This document shows positions 16,374-24,741 of a stretch of 64,000 bases of DNA, one piece after another. Position numbers and translations under genes: made by a program. Numbering within the stretch: position 1 is the stretch's first letter; each line of letters opens with the position of its first letter. Source of the DNA: Sphingobacteriales bacterium (GTDB lineage: Bacteria > Bacteroidota > Bacteroidia > Chitinophagales > UBA2359); NCBI GenBank assembly GCA_016700115.1, contig CP064999.1, positions 372,001 through 436,000 on the forward strand, given 5' to 3'. The notes below the pieces were generated by a model. It searched no databases, was not told where the DNA came from, and saw only the letters and a list, made by a program, of their open reading frames with translations.

Positions 16374-17399
16374 ATGAAAACAACCTGTTTCCTCCACCTT
16401 TGCCTTGTTTTACTTTTCAATTCAATTCAGCTTATTGCCCAGGATACCTTCTCGATTGTGGCCGTTGACGAGTTAACCGGGCAGGTGGGCAGTGCGGGGG
16501 CATCCTGTATTGATGATTCTGCCATTTCCGGTGGCGTTTCAATCATCGGTCGCCTTTATCCGGGAAGAGGGGTAATCAATACTCAATCGTACTGGAACAG
16601 TGTCAACCAAAACAATGCAGGGGTGTTAATCAACAACGGAAATTCTCCTGCCGAGATTATCAGTTGGCTGGAAACAAATGATGCACAAAGCAATCCCGGG
16701 ATTAGGCAATATGGAATTGCAGATTTTGACCCTTCGGGCTTACCACGAACGGCTGCCTTTACCGGTGCAAACTGTTTTGATTACAAAAACCATATTACAG
16801 GACCAAACTATTCCATTCAGGGGAATATTTTGTTGGGGCAGGAGGTGCTCGATTCGATAGAAGCACGTTTTTTGAATACAGAGGGGGAGTTGGCCGTCAA
16901 ACTCATGGCTGCACTTCAGGGAGCAAAACTCCCGGGGGCAGATACGCGGTGTCTTGATCAAGGTATCTCTTCTTTGTCCGCTTATATCCGGGTAGCAAAT
17001 CCATCCGATTTGGCGGGAAGCTATTACCTCGATTTAACCATCCCCAACACCCCATTTCTGACCGACCCCATCACTATGCTCCAAAATCAATTCAATGTAT
17101 GGCAGACAACCGTAGCTGCCGGCACTCTCACTTCTCCTCAAACCATCGTAATTCACGCTCAACCCAACCCATTTTCGGATTTCACCGTTTTAGAGGTATC
17201 CGGATTGGATGTTCAGAATTTTTCAACACAACTAATGGTGTATAATGTTTTAGGGGAATTGGTCAATTCGTTTCCGGTTAATGATAAGAAAGTATTTATC
17301 CATGCCGAAGCTTTAAGCAATCTGACGGGTATTTATTTTTATCGCTTAAGCCATAATCAAACAATGGCAGGCAGTGGTAAATTGATCCTGTTCCGTTAA
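16374..17399 (+). CDS. DUF1028 family secreted protein with T9SS type A sorting domain
   Basis: A 341-residue exported protein. After a signal peptide ending at LIAQ, residues 24-235 match DUF1028, whose hallmark start is DTFSIVAVDELTGQVGSAGASC; the family has an Ntn-hydrolase-like fold and the region also shows the later VNTQSYWN, NPGIRQYGIAD and MAALQGAKLPGADTRC segments. DUF1028 proteins are often predicted peptidoglycan-related but have no proven activity. The last 80 residues are a T9SS type A C-terminal domain (INAQPNPFSDF-like IHAQPNPFSDFTVLEVSG, VYNVLGELV, GIYFYRLS), so the protein is carried across the outer membrane by T9SS. It lies in a run of three plus-strand T9SS cargo genes. 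Confidence 0.88.
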   Translation: MKTTCFLHLCLVLLFNSIQLIAQDTFSIVAVDELTGQVGSAGASCIDDSAISGGVSIIGRLYPGRGVINTQSYWNSVNQNNAGVLINNGNSPAEIISWLETNDAQSNPGIRQYGIADFDPSGLPRTAAFTGANCFDYKNHITGPNYSIQGNILLGQEVLDSIEARFLNTEGELAVKLMAALQGAKLPGADTRCLDQGISSLSAYIRVANPSDLAGSYYLDLTIPNTPFLTDPITMLQNQFNVWQTTVAAGTLTSPQTIVIHAQPNPFSDFTVLEVSGLDVQNFSTQLMVYNVLGELVNSFPVNDKKVFIHAEALSNLTGIYFYRLSHNQTMAGSGKLILFR

Positions 17400-17513
17400 T
17401 TGAAAGTTTTGCATAGTAAGGGTAAAGTTGCGGACAAGGCCTGCGAAAGTCATTTATTTTTAAATGGATTTTGAACAGTTAGGCGTTTTTTTACCAATTT
17501 CGCATAAAAATTG

Positions 17514-17542
17514 CAAGGACTTCAAATAGTCCTTGTTTGTTT
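17514..17542 (+). terminator. Terminator after the DUF1028 gene
   Basis: CAAGGACT (17514-17521) pairs with AGTCCTTG (17528-17535) around a 6-base loop and is followed by a T-rich tract (TTTGTTT). Confidence 0.6.
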
Positions 17543-17644
17543 AAAAACAGAAACCACACATCTTTGCGTTAAACCTATACCTTTTGCCAATATTTATTTT
17601 TCAGGCTATCGGCTTTTCTGATACACCTATAATCAACAGACACC

Positions 17645-20389
17645 ATGTACAAGCAATCAACCATTTTTGTTTTACTATTTTTAATATTTGTTTGCCTGCC
17701 TGCCAAAGCTCAGGTAAGCGCAGGCGGCACTCCTTACAGCATTGCTCATCCTGAAATTGTCGGTGCAGCTATCCCTGTCATTACACTGCCTGCCGTAGAT
17801 ATCGAGGCGTTGATTCTCGAAGATATGGTCAATGATGCCAAAAACCAACCCTTCCGTTTTGGGGCAGAAATCAAAACCATGATTGGCCTTGACAATAGCG
17901 GAATATGGGAAACCCTGCCAAATGGCGACAGGCTTTGGAGAGTTAGTGTTTATTCTAAAAAAGCCAAAACCCTCAACTTTGTTTTCAGCAGTTTTTACAT
18001 GCCGCCCGGCGCAAAATTACACCTGTACAATGGAAGCAAGTCAGAAATAATCGGTGCTTTTACCTCCTCCAACAACAAATCTCATGGTTTGTTTTCTACC
18101 GGACTGATACGAGGAGACCTAACCACATTCGAATATTATGAACCCGCTCAGGTATCCGGGCAGGGCAGGTTGAGCATTTCAAAGGCAGTACATGGATACC
18201 GTGGGTTCTTTTCGCCTGAAAAGGGATTCGGAGATTCCGGTTCCTGCAACAATAACGTCAATTGCCCGGAAGCAGCCGACTGGCAAGATCAGAAACGGTC
18301 TGTAGCGCTTATCATTTCCGGTGGATTCAGAGCTTGTACCGGAGCAATGGTCAACAATGTAAATAACGACTGCACCCCTTACTTTCTGACTGCCAACCAC
18401 TGCTTGGACTCCTCGGTCAGTACCTGGGTATTTATGTTTAATTATGAAAGCCCCGACTGTACCAATATAGACGGTCCCCTTAATCAAACCGCTTCGGGCT
18501 GTACTTTGATGGCCAGTGCATCAGCTTCCGATTTTGCTTTAGTGTTACTAAGTGAAGTCCCTCCGATTGATTATAATATCTATTATTCCGGTTGGAGTGC
18601 CGAGAGCACTCCGGGCACTTCGTCTGTGGGCATTCACCACCCGGCAGGCGATATTAAAAAAATCACCTTTAATGAGGATGTATTAGTGAGTTCCGAAGGG
18701 TTGTCGGGAGTTACCGACTCACATTGGGAAGTTACCGAATGGGAAGATGGCACAACCGAAGGTGGTTCGTCCGGCTCACCGTTGTTTGACCAAAACAAAC
18801 GCATTGTCGGACAATTACACGGAGGTACTGCCTCCTGCAACAGTTTAACTTATGATGCCTACGGAAAAGTTGCCTATTCCTGGTCAACCGGAACAACTGC
18901 AACCACAAGACTTCGAGATTGGTTAGACCCGGTAAATACCGGCATATTAGCTATTGATGGCCGGAATTGCAGCGAACCGCTCTATTCTCTGGATGCCGGT
19001 ATCACTCAATTAACAGCCCCTCCCCCATTTTTATGCAATGTTTCTGAGATTGTACCACAAATCCTGGTGCGCAATTATGGCAGCACAACCTTAACTTCCT
19101 TTACTGTTGTATGGCAATTAGACGGAGGCTTGGTTCAAACTTTTGAATGGACCGGCTCGCTTGAGTTTTTAGCCCCTGCTTATATTTCCCTGCCCACGAT
19201 CTTAGTTCCGGACGGTGAACACTCGCTCTGGGTTTCCGTAGTTCAGCCAAATGGCTCGGCTACTGATGAAAACATCCTGAATGATTCTGTTTTTTTCAAC
19301 TTTACCACAACAAGCGGGAGCAATGTTTCCGTCAGTTTGGTCTGTGATTACTGGGCAGACGAAACCTCATTTACGATTACCAATCAACAGGGTGAAGTGC
19401 TTTACAACCAATCGGGTTTCAGTTCTTTTCAAAACTTTAACCAAAACTTTTGTTTGCCTGCCGACTGCTATACCTTTACCATTTTGGATTCTTATTGCGA
19501 TGGTATGGATCCGGGCGCAAGTTATCAGGTAATATTACCGGACGGAAGCATCATAGCCGAAGGAGGGGGCAATTTTGGCTGTTCCGAATCTTATGATTTT
19601 TGCATGGAAAGTCCGGCATTTCAGGCAAGCATAGCGAATTTGCCCATGCAATCCTGCCCACTGCCGGCGGTTGTTCAATTTGTGGGAGGGCCATCAACAG
19701 CCACTACTTTTAGCTGGCAGTTTGAAGGCGGAAATCCTTCTTCCTCTGAAGAGGCTAATCCGATTGTTTTGTACGAAGAGCCGGGCAGCTATGCAGTAAC
19801 ACTTATCGTCAGCAATGGCGTGGACACCGATACCCTGACCTATCCCGATTATATTACCATTTTCCCGGAACTTGAACTTACCGGCAGCATCATCACCCCG
19901 GCCTTTTCCCCCAATTCCACCGATGGGGCTATCAGCATCAGTCTGAGTGGAGGGGTACAGCCCTACACTTATATTTGGTCGAACAATGCAACTACACCTG
20001 AAATCAGCGGGTTAAGCCCGGGGCAATATTGTGTAACCGTTACCGCAGGAATCAATTGCAGTCTGACTGATTGCTTTACCGTACCGGTTGTCGTCAATAC
20101 CGAACCCGAAGCCATCCCGCTTCAATATCAGGTTAGTATTTACCCCAACCCCGTTTCTCATTCGGCTCAAATCAGGCTGGAGATTCCCCAAACAGGTAAT
20201 TATAATCTGCTGTTTTTTGACCTGATAGGACGTTGTTTGGACAATAGCCTTTACAAATTAGCGCTTTCAGAAGGAATAACTACTATTCCTCTCAACATAC
20301 AAAACCTTCCCGGAGGATTTTATTTTGCCGGTCTTCAAACCACTGACGGGCAATTGCTCAACACTACGCGGTGGGTTGTTTTGGAATAG
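17645..20389 (+). CDS. Secreted trypsin-like serine protease with PKD, SprB-type repeat and T9SS sorting domain
   Basis: A 914-residue multidomain exoenzyme. After a signal peptide (ending at PAKAQ) and a propeptide/beta-sandwich region (to about 215) comes a chymotrypsin-fold domain of the lysyl endopeptidase-like kind: TANHC with His252, SDFALVLL with Asp296, GGSSGSP with nucleophile Ser376, and cysteines for disulfides. Further on are a CARDB-like Ig region (about 450-560), a PKD domain (680-745, FSWQFEGGNPSSSEEANP), a SprB-type repeat (755-820, SDGAISISLSGG-like TDGAISISLSGGVQPYTYIW) and a T9SS type A tail (840-914, YQVSIYPNPVSHS). It should be exported through T9SS and cut proteins, possibly after Lys or Arg; specificity is not deducible. 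A terminator ahead of it suggests its own transcript. Confidence 0.88.
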   Translation: MYKQSTIFVLLFLIFVCLPAKAQVSAGGTPYSIAHPEIVGAAIPVITLPAVDIEALILEDMVNDAKNQPFRFGAEIKTMIGLDNSGIWETLPNGDRLWRVSVYSKKAKTLNFVFSSFYMPPGAKLHLYNGSKSEIIGAFTSSNNKSHGLFSTGLIRGDLTTFEYYEPAQVSGQGRLSISKAVHGYRGFFSPEKGFGDSGSCNNNVNCPEAADWQDQKRSVALIISGGFRACTGAMVNNVNNDCTPYFLTANHCLDSSVSTWVFMFNYESPDCTNIDGPLNQTASGCTLMASASASDFALVLLSEVPPIDYNIYYSGWSAESTPGTSSVGIHHPAGDIKKITFNEDVLVSSEGLSGVTDSHWEVTEWEDGTTEGGSSGSPLFDQNKRIVGQLHGGTASCNSLTYDAYGKVAYSWSTGTTATTRLRDWLDPVNTGILAIDGRNCSEPLYSLDAGITQLTAPPPFLCNVSEIVPQILVRNYGSTTLTSFTVVWQLDGGLVQTFEWTGSLEFLAPAYISLPTILVPDGEHSLWVSVVQPNGSATDENILNDSVFFNFTTTSGSNVSVSLVCDYWADETSFTITNQQGEVLYNQSGFSSFQNFNQNFCLPADCYTFTILDSYCDGMDPGASYQVILPDGSIIAEGGGNFGCSESYDFCMESPAFQASIANLPMQSCPLPAVVQFVGGPSTATTFSWQFEGGNPSSSEEANPIVLYEEPGSYAVTLIVSNGVDTDTLTYPDYITIFPELELTGSIITPAFSPNSTDGAISISLSGGVQPYTYIWSNNATTPEISGLSPGQYCVTVTAGINCSLTDCFTVPVVVNTEPEAIPLQYQVSIYPNPVSHSAQIRLEIPQTGNYNLLFFDLIGRCLDNSLYKLALSEGITTIPLNIQNLPGGFYFAGLQTTDGQLLNTTRWVVLE

Positions 20390-20443
20390 TTCCTCTTTTG
20401 ATTGATTCCAACTGATAAAAAATATGCTAAACCGAATTATGAT

Positions 20444-21856
20444 ATGAATACAATTCGCTTTTTCGTTTTAATGGCTTCATGGCTTGTTATAGCTCTAAGT
20501 GCACAGGCACAGCTCACAATAAACGTAACGTCTATACCCTCCAACACGCCCGATGGTGCTTTGATTTATATTGCGGGCAATTTCAACGGTTGGAATCCCG
20601 GACTTGCTACTTATACCCTAACTCCCAATGGAAACGGAACCTACTTTATCACAATTACTCCGCCTGCCGGTGCAATTGAGTATAAATTTACCCGTGGCAG
20701 TTGGGCTTCCGTTGAAGGAAACGCCTCCGGTGGGTTTCAGGAAAACCATACTTTTAACTATACCGGCGGTCCGGTTAGTACTGAAGTACAAATCCTCTCC
20801 TGGGAAGACCTTGGCGGAGGTTCTCCACACACCGCCGCCGAAAACGTTCAAATCATCAGTGATGATTTTTATATTCCTGAGCTTGACCGGTATCGTCGCT
20901 TATGGATATACCTGCCTCCTGATTACAACACTTCATCCAAACACTACCCTGTCCTGTATATGCAGGACGGGCAAAACCTTTTTGATGCCTATTACAGCTT
21001 TGCCGGAGAATGGGAAGTGGATGAAACTTTAAACGATTTGTTTGAAGATGGTGATTATGGGGTGATTGTGGTGGGAATAGACAATGGCGGATCTAACCGT
21101 ATCAATGAATATTCCCCTTGGATAAATCCGGGCTATGGAGGCGGTGAGGGCGATGAATATGCAAATTTTATCGTCAACACACTAAAACCATATATTGATG
21201 ACAATTACCGTACCTTACCCGAACGGGAACATACCGGAATCATGGGCAGCTCTATGGGGGGTCTCATTTCTTTCTACACATCTATCGAGTTTCAAAATGT
21301 TTTCAGCAAAGCAGGAGTATTTTCACCTTCGTTCTGGTTTTCGGACAATTGTTACGCACATGTTGAAAGTACCGGCAAACAGGAAGATATGCGAATATAT
21401 TTGGTAGCCGGAGGCTCAGAAGGTTTTACCGTAGTTCCCGACATGCTGATGATGTACAACACCTTGTTAAACAACGGTTTTAATTCAGAAGAGTTGTTTT
21501 ACCTCGTCCCACCGGATGGCACACATAGCGAGTGGTTTTGGAAGCGCGAATTCCGGCAGGCCTATGAATGGTTGTTTGATTCCGGAAGCAGTGTCTCATC
21601 AAATTCTATCCCTGCTCAAAGCGATATGCAGGTTTTTCCCAATCCGGCTAAGGATGTTATTCATGTCCGTTTGGAAGAGCCTGTCCGGGAAGCAAGAGTG
21701 CAGATGTTCAGCCTGAAAGGCCAACTTTTAGTCAATCACACCATCACTCAAAGCGATACCATTGATATTTCAGCCCTTACATCCGGCATCTATTTGTTTC
21801 AGATAGTTCTCGATCAAAACGTCCTCTATACCCGCAAACTTGCTGTTTTTGACTAA
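20444..21856 (+). CDS. Secreted esterase with starch-binding-type module and T9SS sorting domain
   Basis: A 470-residue protein from ATG 20444; the frame is open to 20402, but 20444 begins a signal peptide ending at AQAQ. Residues 22-110 form a CBM20/CBM48-type beta-sandwich (YIAGNFNGWNPG, YKFTRGSWASVEGN), residues 130-385 an esterase D-like alpha/beta hydrolase (YMQDGQNLFDAYYSFAGEWE, nucleophile elbow GSSMGG, histidine in PDGTHSEWFW), and the last 75 a T9SS type A domain (MQVFPNPAKDVIHV). It is probably anchored at the surface and acts on esterified glycans or esters bound to starch-like polymers, which is inference from the module. It resembles the esterase in the Sus locus at 3083 in its catalytic half. 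Confidence 0.88.
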   Translation: MNTIRFFVLMASWLVIALSAQAQLTINVTSIPSNTPDGALIYIAGNFNGWNPGLATYTLTPNGNGTYFITITPPAGAIEYKFTRGSWASVEGNASGGFQENHTFNYTGGPVSTEVQILSWEDLGGGSPHTAAENVQIISDDFYIPELDRYRRLWIYLPPDYNTSSKHYPVLYMQDGQNLFDAYYSFAGEWEVDETLNDLFEDGDYGVIVVGIDNGGSNRINEYSPWINPGYGGGEGDEYANFIVNTLKPYIDDNYRTLPEREHTGIMGSSMGGLISFYTSIEFQNVFSKAGVFSPSFWFSDNCYAHVESTGKQEDMRIYLVAGGSEGFTVVPDMLMMYNTLLNNGFNSEELFYLVPPDGTHSEWFWKREFRQAYEWLFDSGSSVSSNSIPAQSDMQVFPNPAKDVIHVRLEEPVREARVQMFSLKGQLLVNHTITQSDTIDISALTSGIYLFQIVLDQNVLYTRKLAVFD

Positions 21857-21864
21857 GATCATGC

Positions 21865-22887
21865 TTAATAGACCGGTTGGATAATAACCAGCCAAATCCC
21901 GTTTCCCGAAGCTGTAAAAGGCTTTAGTGTGATTTGGGTGTTTATTTCCGCACCTTCTGTTGATTTAAACCGCCATGCAAAAAGGCTGTTATCCTCTTTT
22001 GAGTTGGCAATTTGTTTCATTATTTGCGAAAGGCCGGTAGCAGAACTGCTCCCATCAGACTGATGGGAAGCAGAATATTGTAACAATTTCTTTTTGACTG
22101 CCTCTTTTTTTTGACGAATCCGAAGCAGGTTTAAAAATGCCTGATTGCAATTGACAATTTCCAGTTTAGACCCATCCAGCCAAATTGCTGCTTCAGTGAT
22201 GCTTTCGGCGAATAGTTGATATGCTTTCTCCCAGTTCATCAGTGGGGTAATATCTTGCAATACTATTTGAGCAGACAGCTTATTATCATAGGTAATAATA
22301 GAGCCGGTTACCACTGCTTCCACCTCATTATTATTGAAAGTGATAAAAGTCAATGGTTTGGTTTTAAGACTTTCAGCCTCAACAAATCCGTTTTTAATTG
22401 CCTCTCTGAGGAGCAGGCGATGTTTTTTAATTACAAAATCCTCGATAAATTTACCGGTCAGTTCGGATTCTTCTGCGGCATTTAATAAACGTGCTGAAGC
22501 GGGATTAGCGCTGATAATTTCCCCTTTCCGGTTGCAGACCAAAACAGGAAACGAGCTGACATTAATCAACTTCCGGTAGTGTTTGGTTCCGCGTTGTAAA
22601 GCATCTTTGCCCACAATCATATCGGTAACATCCCTGACAATGCCGAGTGCTTCCTGATGACTGATGGGAGAAAACCTGACTTCGTAAAATTTAATGACAT
22701 TGCCAACATAATCAAAAGGGTAGGTTTTCACTTCCATAGTATCGAGCGAAAGCCTTAGTAAATCCATCACTTCTTCGGCTACTTCCCTGGGAAGCAAGTC
22801 AGTCATTTTATTTCCGACAAAGGCGGCAGAAGGAATAGGATTGTCGGTTTTCTCCGGAATATAATCGAGATAAATACCCTCTCTGTT
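21865..22887 (-). pseudogene. Multi-PAS protein, 3' fragment cut off by the IS
   Basis: This is the C-terminal 40% of the gene whose 5' part lies at 24724-26545. The frame runs through the 174-bp duplicated segment (22714-22887), where the IS cuts it off; a usable ATG at 22806 would give 313 residues. It contains the end of one PAS domain (FYEVRFSPISHQEALGIVRDVTDM), a complete PAS (RGTKHYRKLINVSSFPVLVC... to ITPLM) and a last PAS (AYQLFAESITEAAIWLDGSKLEIVNCNQAFLNLL). No kinase, cyclase or regulator domain follows. With the IS and one repeat removed, the frame joins the 5' part exactly. Confidence 0.85.
22714..22887. repeat. 174-bp direct repeat flanking the IS, left copy
   Basis: Identical, base for base as read, to 24742-24915. 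It begins AAAAGGGTAGG and ends CTCTCTGTT and belongs to the coding sequence of the interrupted PAS gene, so it is a target-site duplication created by the insertion. Long, variable duplications of this kind are known for IS1634 and IS1549. Confidence 0.93.
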
Positions 22888-24741
22888 CCTGACTTTGACA
22901 GTTAAATTTCACAAACCATTGATAATCAGCGAGTTAAGTTTCCTAAAAATGGCATAGTTGCCACTACAAAACGGGTTATTTAGTTCGCTGGAGCTAAGTC
23001 TTTGAACGGAGGGATACGAAATGCCGAAAGGATTTTGTTGGTTAATGCTGTGTCAGCACCTTTCAGCAAGTACTTTTTATCATCAATTGTTAGTTCAGAC
23101 AATTGCATTTGATTGAGTTCTTCTTTAATACTGCATGGACTTAAGTTGATGTTTGCAAACTTTAGGGTTAGTTCCACCGTCCGTTCGAGCATGAATGCTA
23201 AAAAACAGGTCATGAAATGTCCTTTTATCCTTTTGGGTGTCCAATGAAAAATTGGTCGAGTGGATAGGGTGGTCTTCAATACCCGGAAACTTTCTTCTAT
23301 TTTCCATAATTGATGGTAGTTTGCCAAGACTTCTTCGTTCGTCATATCCATTTTACTATACTGTATGCCGTAGTAACCATCCCATTTTGCATCTTCATCT
23401 ATTCGTTCTTGGTCTATTTCAGCAGCTTTTGTATTGGTACTCTCCGCCATTTTCAGGAATCGGTTAGCCCCCTTTTTGTTTTGCAAGTCCGCTCCGTTGT
23501 CTAATTTGACTTTTGCTTTTTGTATTTGTCTTTCCCTGTCTCTTGCGTCTTTGGCTGCCCTTTTGGCACTCCAAGTAATTAGGAGTTTATCTTGCAATTT
23601 TTGTTTCTTTTTATTGGCATCGCTGTAGGTTGTTTCGTAATCCAACACTTTCCAGCTAAATGTTACTTCACCCGTATCCTCGCACACAGTCTTTGTCTCC
23701 ATATCATTGGTTGCCAAAATCTTTTGTACCAACTTTTGGGGCATCGATTTTAAGCGGGCACTAACAATGTAGTCATAACCCGCTTGACGTATTAAATGAA
23801 AATTTTCTTTCGAGTTGAGACCTTTGTCGGCTACTACAATGACTTTTCTTATATTAAACTGCTTTTTCTAACATTTTCAGCGCATCTACCATCGTCTGAC
23901 CATCAAAAGTATTACCCCGGAAAAAGATCGTAGCCTATCGGTCTGCCTGTGCTATCTATAAATAAGCCCATCACCACTTGTACTTCATTAAACTTTCCAG
24001 CTTTGCTAAACCCAAATTCGCGTAAAGCATCTGCTCTGTTTGTCTCAAAGTGATAATTCGTTACATCATAAAAAGCAACTTCGATGGGCTTAGCATAAAC
24101 GCCTTTTTTATGGTAAAACAGTTGTGTCTCAATTGCCTGCTTTTTATCACACAAAAAATCTAAACTTCGGTAAATTTCTTGCAACCCAATTATGTTTCAC
24201 AGCCCATAAAACAATTTCTGATCTTTAAATGCTTGATGTTTTGATTTGCTTTTCAACAGACGATGAAGCACACAATAGAAAATCACCTCTTCTATATCGA
24301 ACTTTATCCTTGTTCCCTTAGCACATTTTTTGATAATTTCTCCGATGCCAAGTTGCTCCCATACTTTTTTATAGACCAAATGACCATAACAGAAGCGTGC
24401 AGTTTCCTGCAAATTCTCTGCCCCAATGCAAGGCGTGTTATTCAATGACAGCAATTTCTGCCCAACTGATAGTAGGAATCCTGAATCACGCAACTGGTCA
24501 AGGCGACCAAAGTTGGCAATTACCTTGTGCTTGGTAGTCTTTCCTTCACGAAAAGATTCCACTAACTGAATATACGTATGGTTTTTTAGATTTAGTGGCT
24601 TTTACAAACATACCGCAAATGTAAGCATATTGTCTTAAAAACAATAGCCTAAGAAAAGAAGTTGCCACTACAATTGCGGTTTTTTATTTCTTATTATCAT
24701 TGATTATTAACGGGTTATCTCATTTAACTGTCAAAGTCAGG
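22888..24741 (-). mobile_element. IS1634-type insertion sequence, 1854 bp, degenerate transposase
   Basis: The ends are perfect 20-base inverted repeats beginning CCTGACTTTGACAG (22888-22907 and 24722-24741). The single transposase on the minus strand belongs to the DDE group of IS1634. Inside the ends, the 13-mer GTTGCCACTACAA occurs in the same orientation at 22957-22969 and 24661-24673. The element sits in the PAS gene between identical 174-bp duplications of the target. Identity of the duplications and of the inverted repeats argues for a recent insertion, but the transposase frame is broken in several places, so it probably moved in trans or the breaks arose after insertion. Confidence 0.92.
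22980..24611 (-). pseudogene. IS1634-family transposase, frameshifted and with an internal stop
   Basis: The reading frame starts at ATG 24611 (MFVKPLNLKNHTYIQLVES... after correction, the usual IS1634-type N-terminus). Four lesions are visible: an extra A in GTAAAAGCC just after the start (about 24600), an in-frame TGA at 24197-24199 (FYGL-stop-NIIGLQEIY), an extra base in the CCGGGG run (about 23914) and another in the AAAAAG run (about 23863). The DDE residues survive: Asp in FYDVTNYHFE, Asp in VVADKGLNSKE and Glu in WKIEESFRVLKTTL. The three longest remaining pieces are 22980-23744, 23912-24184 and 24197-24562. Three of four lesions are in homopolymers. Confidence 0.88.

Noticed and set aside
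16611..16625. AACAATGCAGGGGTG, a match to the 21-bp repeat unit inside the DUF1028 gene
   Set aside because: A single 15-base match in coding sequence (reading NNAGV) with no neighbouring units; best explained by chance.
22980..24562. Three separate transposase genes in the IS
   Set aside because: The three frames align end to end as one IS1634-type transposase broken by frameshifts and a stop; counted as one pseudogene.
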